DNA from: Actinomycetota bacterium
GTDB lineage: Bacteria; Actinomycetota; UBA4738; HRBIN12
Direction: 5' to 3'
NCBI GenBank assembly: GCA_005883885.1
Contig: VAYF01000001.1
Location: forward strand, 1-5,938
Length of the DNA stretch: 5,938 nucleotides
The position numbers and the translations under genes are program-made. Shown here piece after piece: positions 5,461 to 5,938 of this stretch. The first letter of the stretch is position 1. Each line of letters opens with the position of its first letter. Under the pieces are notes generated by a model. That model was not told the DNA's origin and made no database searches. It saw nothing but the letters and a program-made list of their open reading frames with translations.

Positions 5461-5466
5461 TACGAT
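5461..5466 (+). promoter_or_regulatory. Putative -10 box TACGAT upstream of rhomboid gene
   Basis: TACGAT matches TANNNT and ends 7 bases before the GTG at 5474, so the transcript would begin at about the start codon. No Shine-Dalgarno precedes the GTG. This is the best of the three such boxes in the window. Confidence 0.5.
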
Positions 5467-5473
5467 TGCCGAC

Positions 5474-5938
5474 GTGGACCCGACGCCCGTCCCGCCGCCA
5501 CCACCGGTCATCGAGCACTGTTACCGGCACCCCGACGTGCAGACCGGCGTGCATTGCACCCGCTGCGGACGACCGATCTGCACCGATTGCATGTACCCGG
5601 CGCCGGTGGGGCATCAGTGTCCCGAGTGCGTGAGGGAGCAGCGGCAGGAGTTCCACCGTCCCGCTCAGCGGGTCGGCAGGGCCGGCCGAGGCCTCACGCT
5701 GACGAACCTGATCCTGCTCTCGTTGCTGGGGACCTACGTGGTCGAAGTAGCCGTGGGCGGCCCCGGCTCCCTGGTCGGTGGGCCCACGACCCCCGTACTG
5801 GTGCGCTTGGGCGCCAACGTCGGCTTGTTCCAGTCCCAAGGCGAGATCGTCGGCGTGGCGACCGGCGAGTGGTGGCGGCTGTTCTCGGCGATGTTCCTGC
5901 ACGCGGGGCTGCTCCACATCGCGTTCAACGGCTACGCC
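5474..5938 (+). CDS. Rhomboid family intramembrane serine protease with zinc-finger head (3' partial)
   Basis: The first 155 codons of a gene that runs off the right edge. After a short proline-rich start, residues 16-52 hold a B-box-like cluster of cysteines and histidines (CYRH, CTRC, CTDC, GHQCPEC: C16, H19, C28, C31, C36, C39, H47, C49, C52), which would bind two zinc ions. A basic linker leads to a first membrane segment (about 74-94). Then comes the rhomboid signature: GEWWRLFSAMFLHAGLLHIAFN with H143, H148 and N152, matching the HxxxxHxxxN of GlpG-type proteases. The catalytic GxSG serine and histidine should lie beyond the window. Rhomboids cut membrane proteins within the bilayer. 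The GTG start is set by the -10 box 7 bases upstream and by the usual position of the zinc-finger head in bacterial homologues. Family call strong; activity cannot be judged without the missing part. Confidence 0.9.
   Translation, partial: MDPTPVPPPPPVIEHCYRHPDVQTGVHCTRCGRPICTDCMYPAPVGHQCPECVREQRQEFHRPAQRVGRAGRGLTLTNLILLSLLGTYVVEVAVGGPGSLVGGPTTPVLVRLGANVGLFQSQGEIVGVATGEWWRLFSAMFLHAGLLHIAFNGYA

Noticed and set aside
4263..5504. Long open frame on the minus strand opposite the CDF gene
   Set aside because: Its translation is rich in Arg, Asp and Gln with no recognisable motif, as expected for the complement of a GC-rich gene. The plus strand carries an unmistakable CDF transporter here.
1..5938. 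CRISPR arrays, tRNA or rRNA genes, insertion sequences and phage genes
   Set aside because: Coding sequence fills nearly the whole window with gaps of 50 bases or less. No spaced direct repeats, transposase or integrase motifs, or tRNA-like folds were seen.

Overview
The window is very GC-rich, with tightly packed genes all on the + strand, and contains no RNA gene, CRISPR array or mobile element that I can see. The core is a block of three genes: a histidine phosphatase (MSMEG_4193 type), a DUF3090 zinc-ribbon protein and an SCO1664-type PI3/4-kinase-like protein. This block is characteristic of Actinomycetota (high-GC Gram-positives), with Chloroflexota as a minor alternative. GTG starts, overlapping genes and apparently leaderless promoters fit an actinobacterial genome. 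I cannot assign a genus; an uncultured lineage is plausible.

Layout. 1-1038: 3' part of a PhoR/SenX3-like PAS sensor histidine kinase, open at the left edge. 1052-1729: histidine phosphatase. 1735-2298: DUF3090 protein. 2259-2999: SCO1664-family kinase-like protein. 2984-3496: O6-methylguanine-DNA methyltransferase (Ogt/MGMT type). 3538-4461: lipoprotein with an N-terminal beta-type domain and a C-terminal thioredoxin-like domain. 4512-5432: cation diffusion facilitator (CDF) metal exporter. 5474 to the right edge: N-terminal part of a rhomboid protease with a cysteine/histidine-rich zinc-finger-like head. No gap exceeds 50 bases.

How the genes relate. The four genes from 1052 to 3496 are separated by 5 bases or overlap by 40 and 16 bases, so they are very probably one operon with translational coupling. 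The phosphatase, zinc-ribbon and kinase-like trio is conserved but, as far as I know, without an established function; here the fourth member is a DNA-repair methyltransferase, and mycothiol ligase mshC, often a neighbour of this trio, is not in view. Downstream, the redox or metal-binding lipoprotein and the CDF exporter may both serve the cell envelope and metal handling, but their link is only adjacency. Three starts (1052, 4512, 5474) have a TANNNT -10-like box 7 to 10 bases upstream, which suggests leaderless transcripts.

Most unusual signal. The methyltransferase gene carries a run of perfect inverted repeats inside coding sequence, including arms of 17 bp and 14 bp, each with a 3-nt loop. 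The same protein has a cysteine where the family usually has its conserved asparagine hinge, eight residues before the catalytic cysteine.
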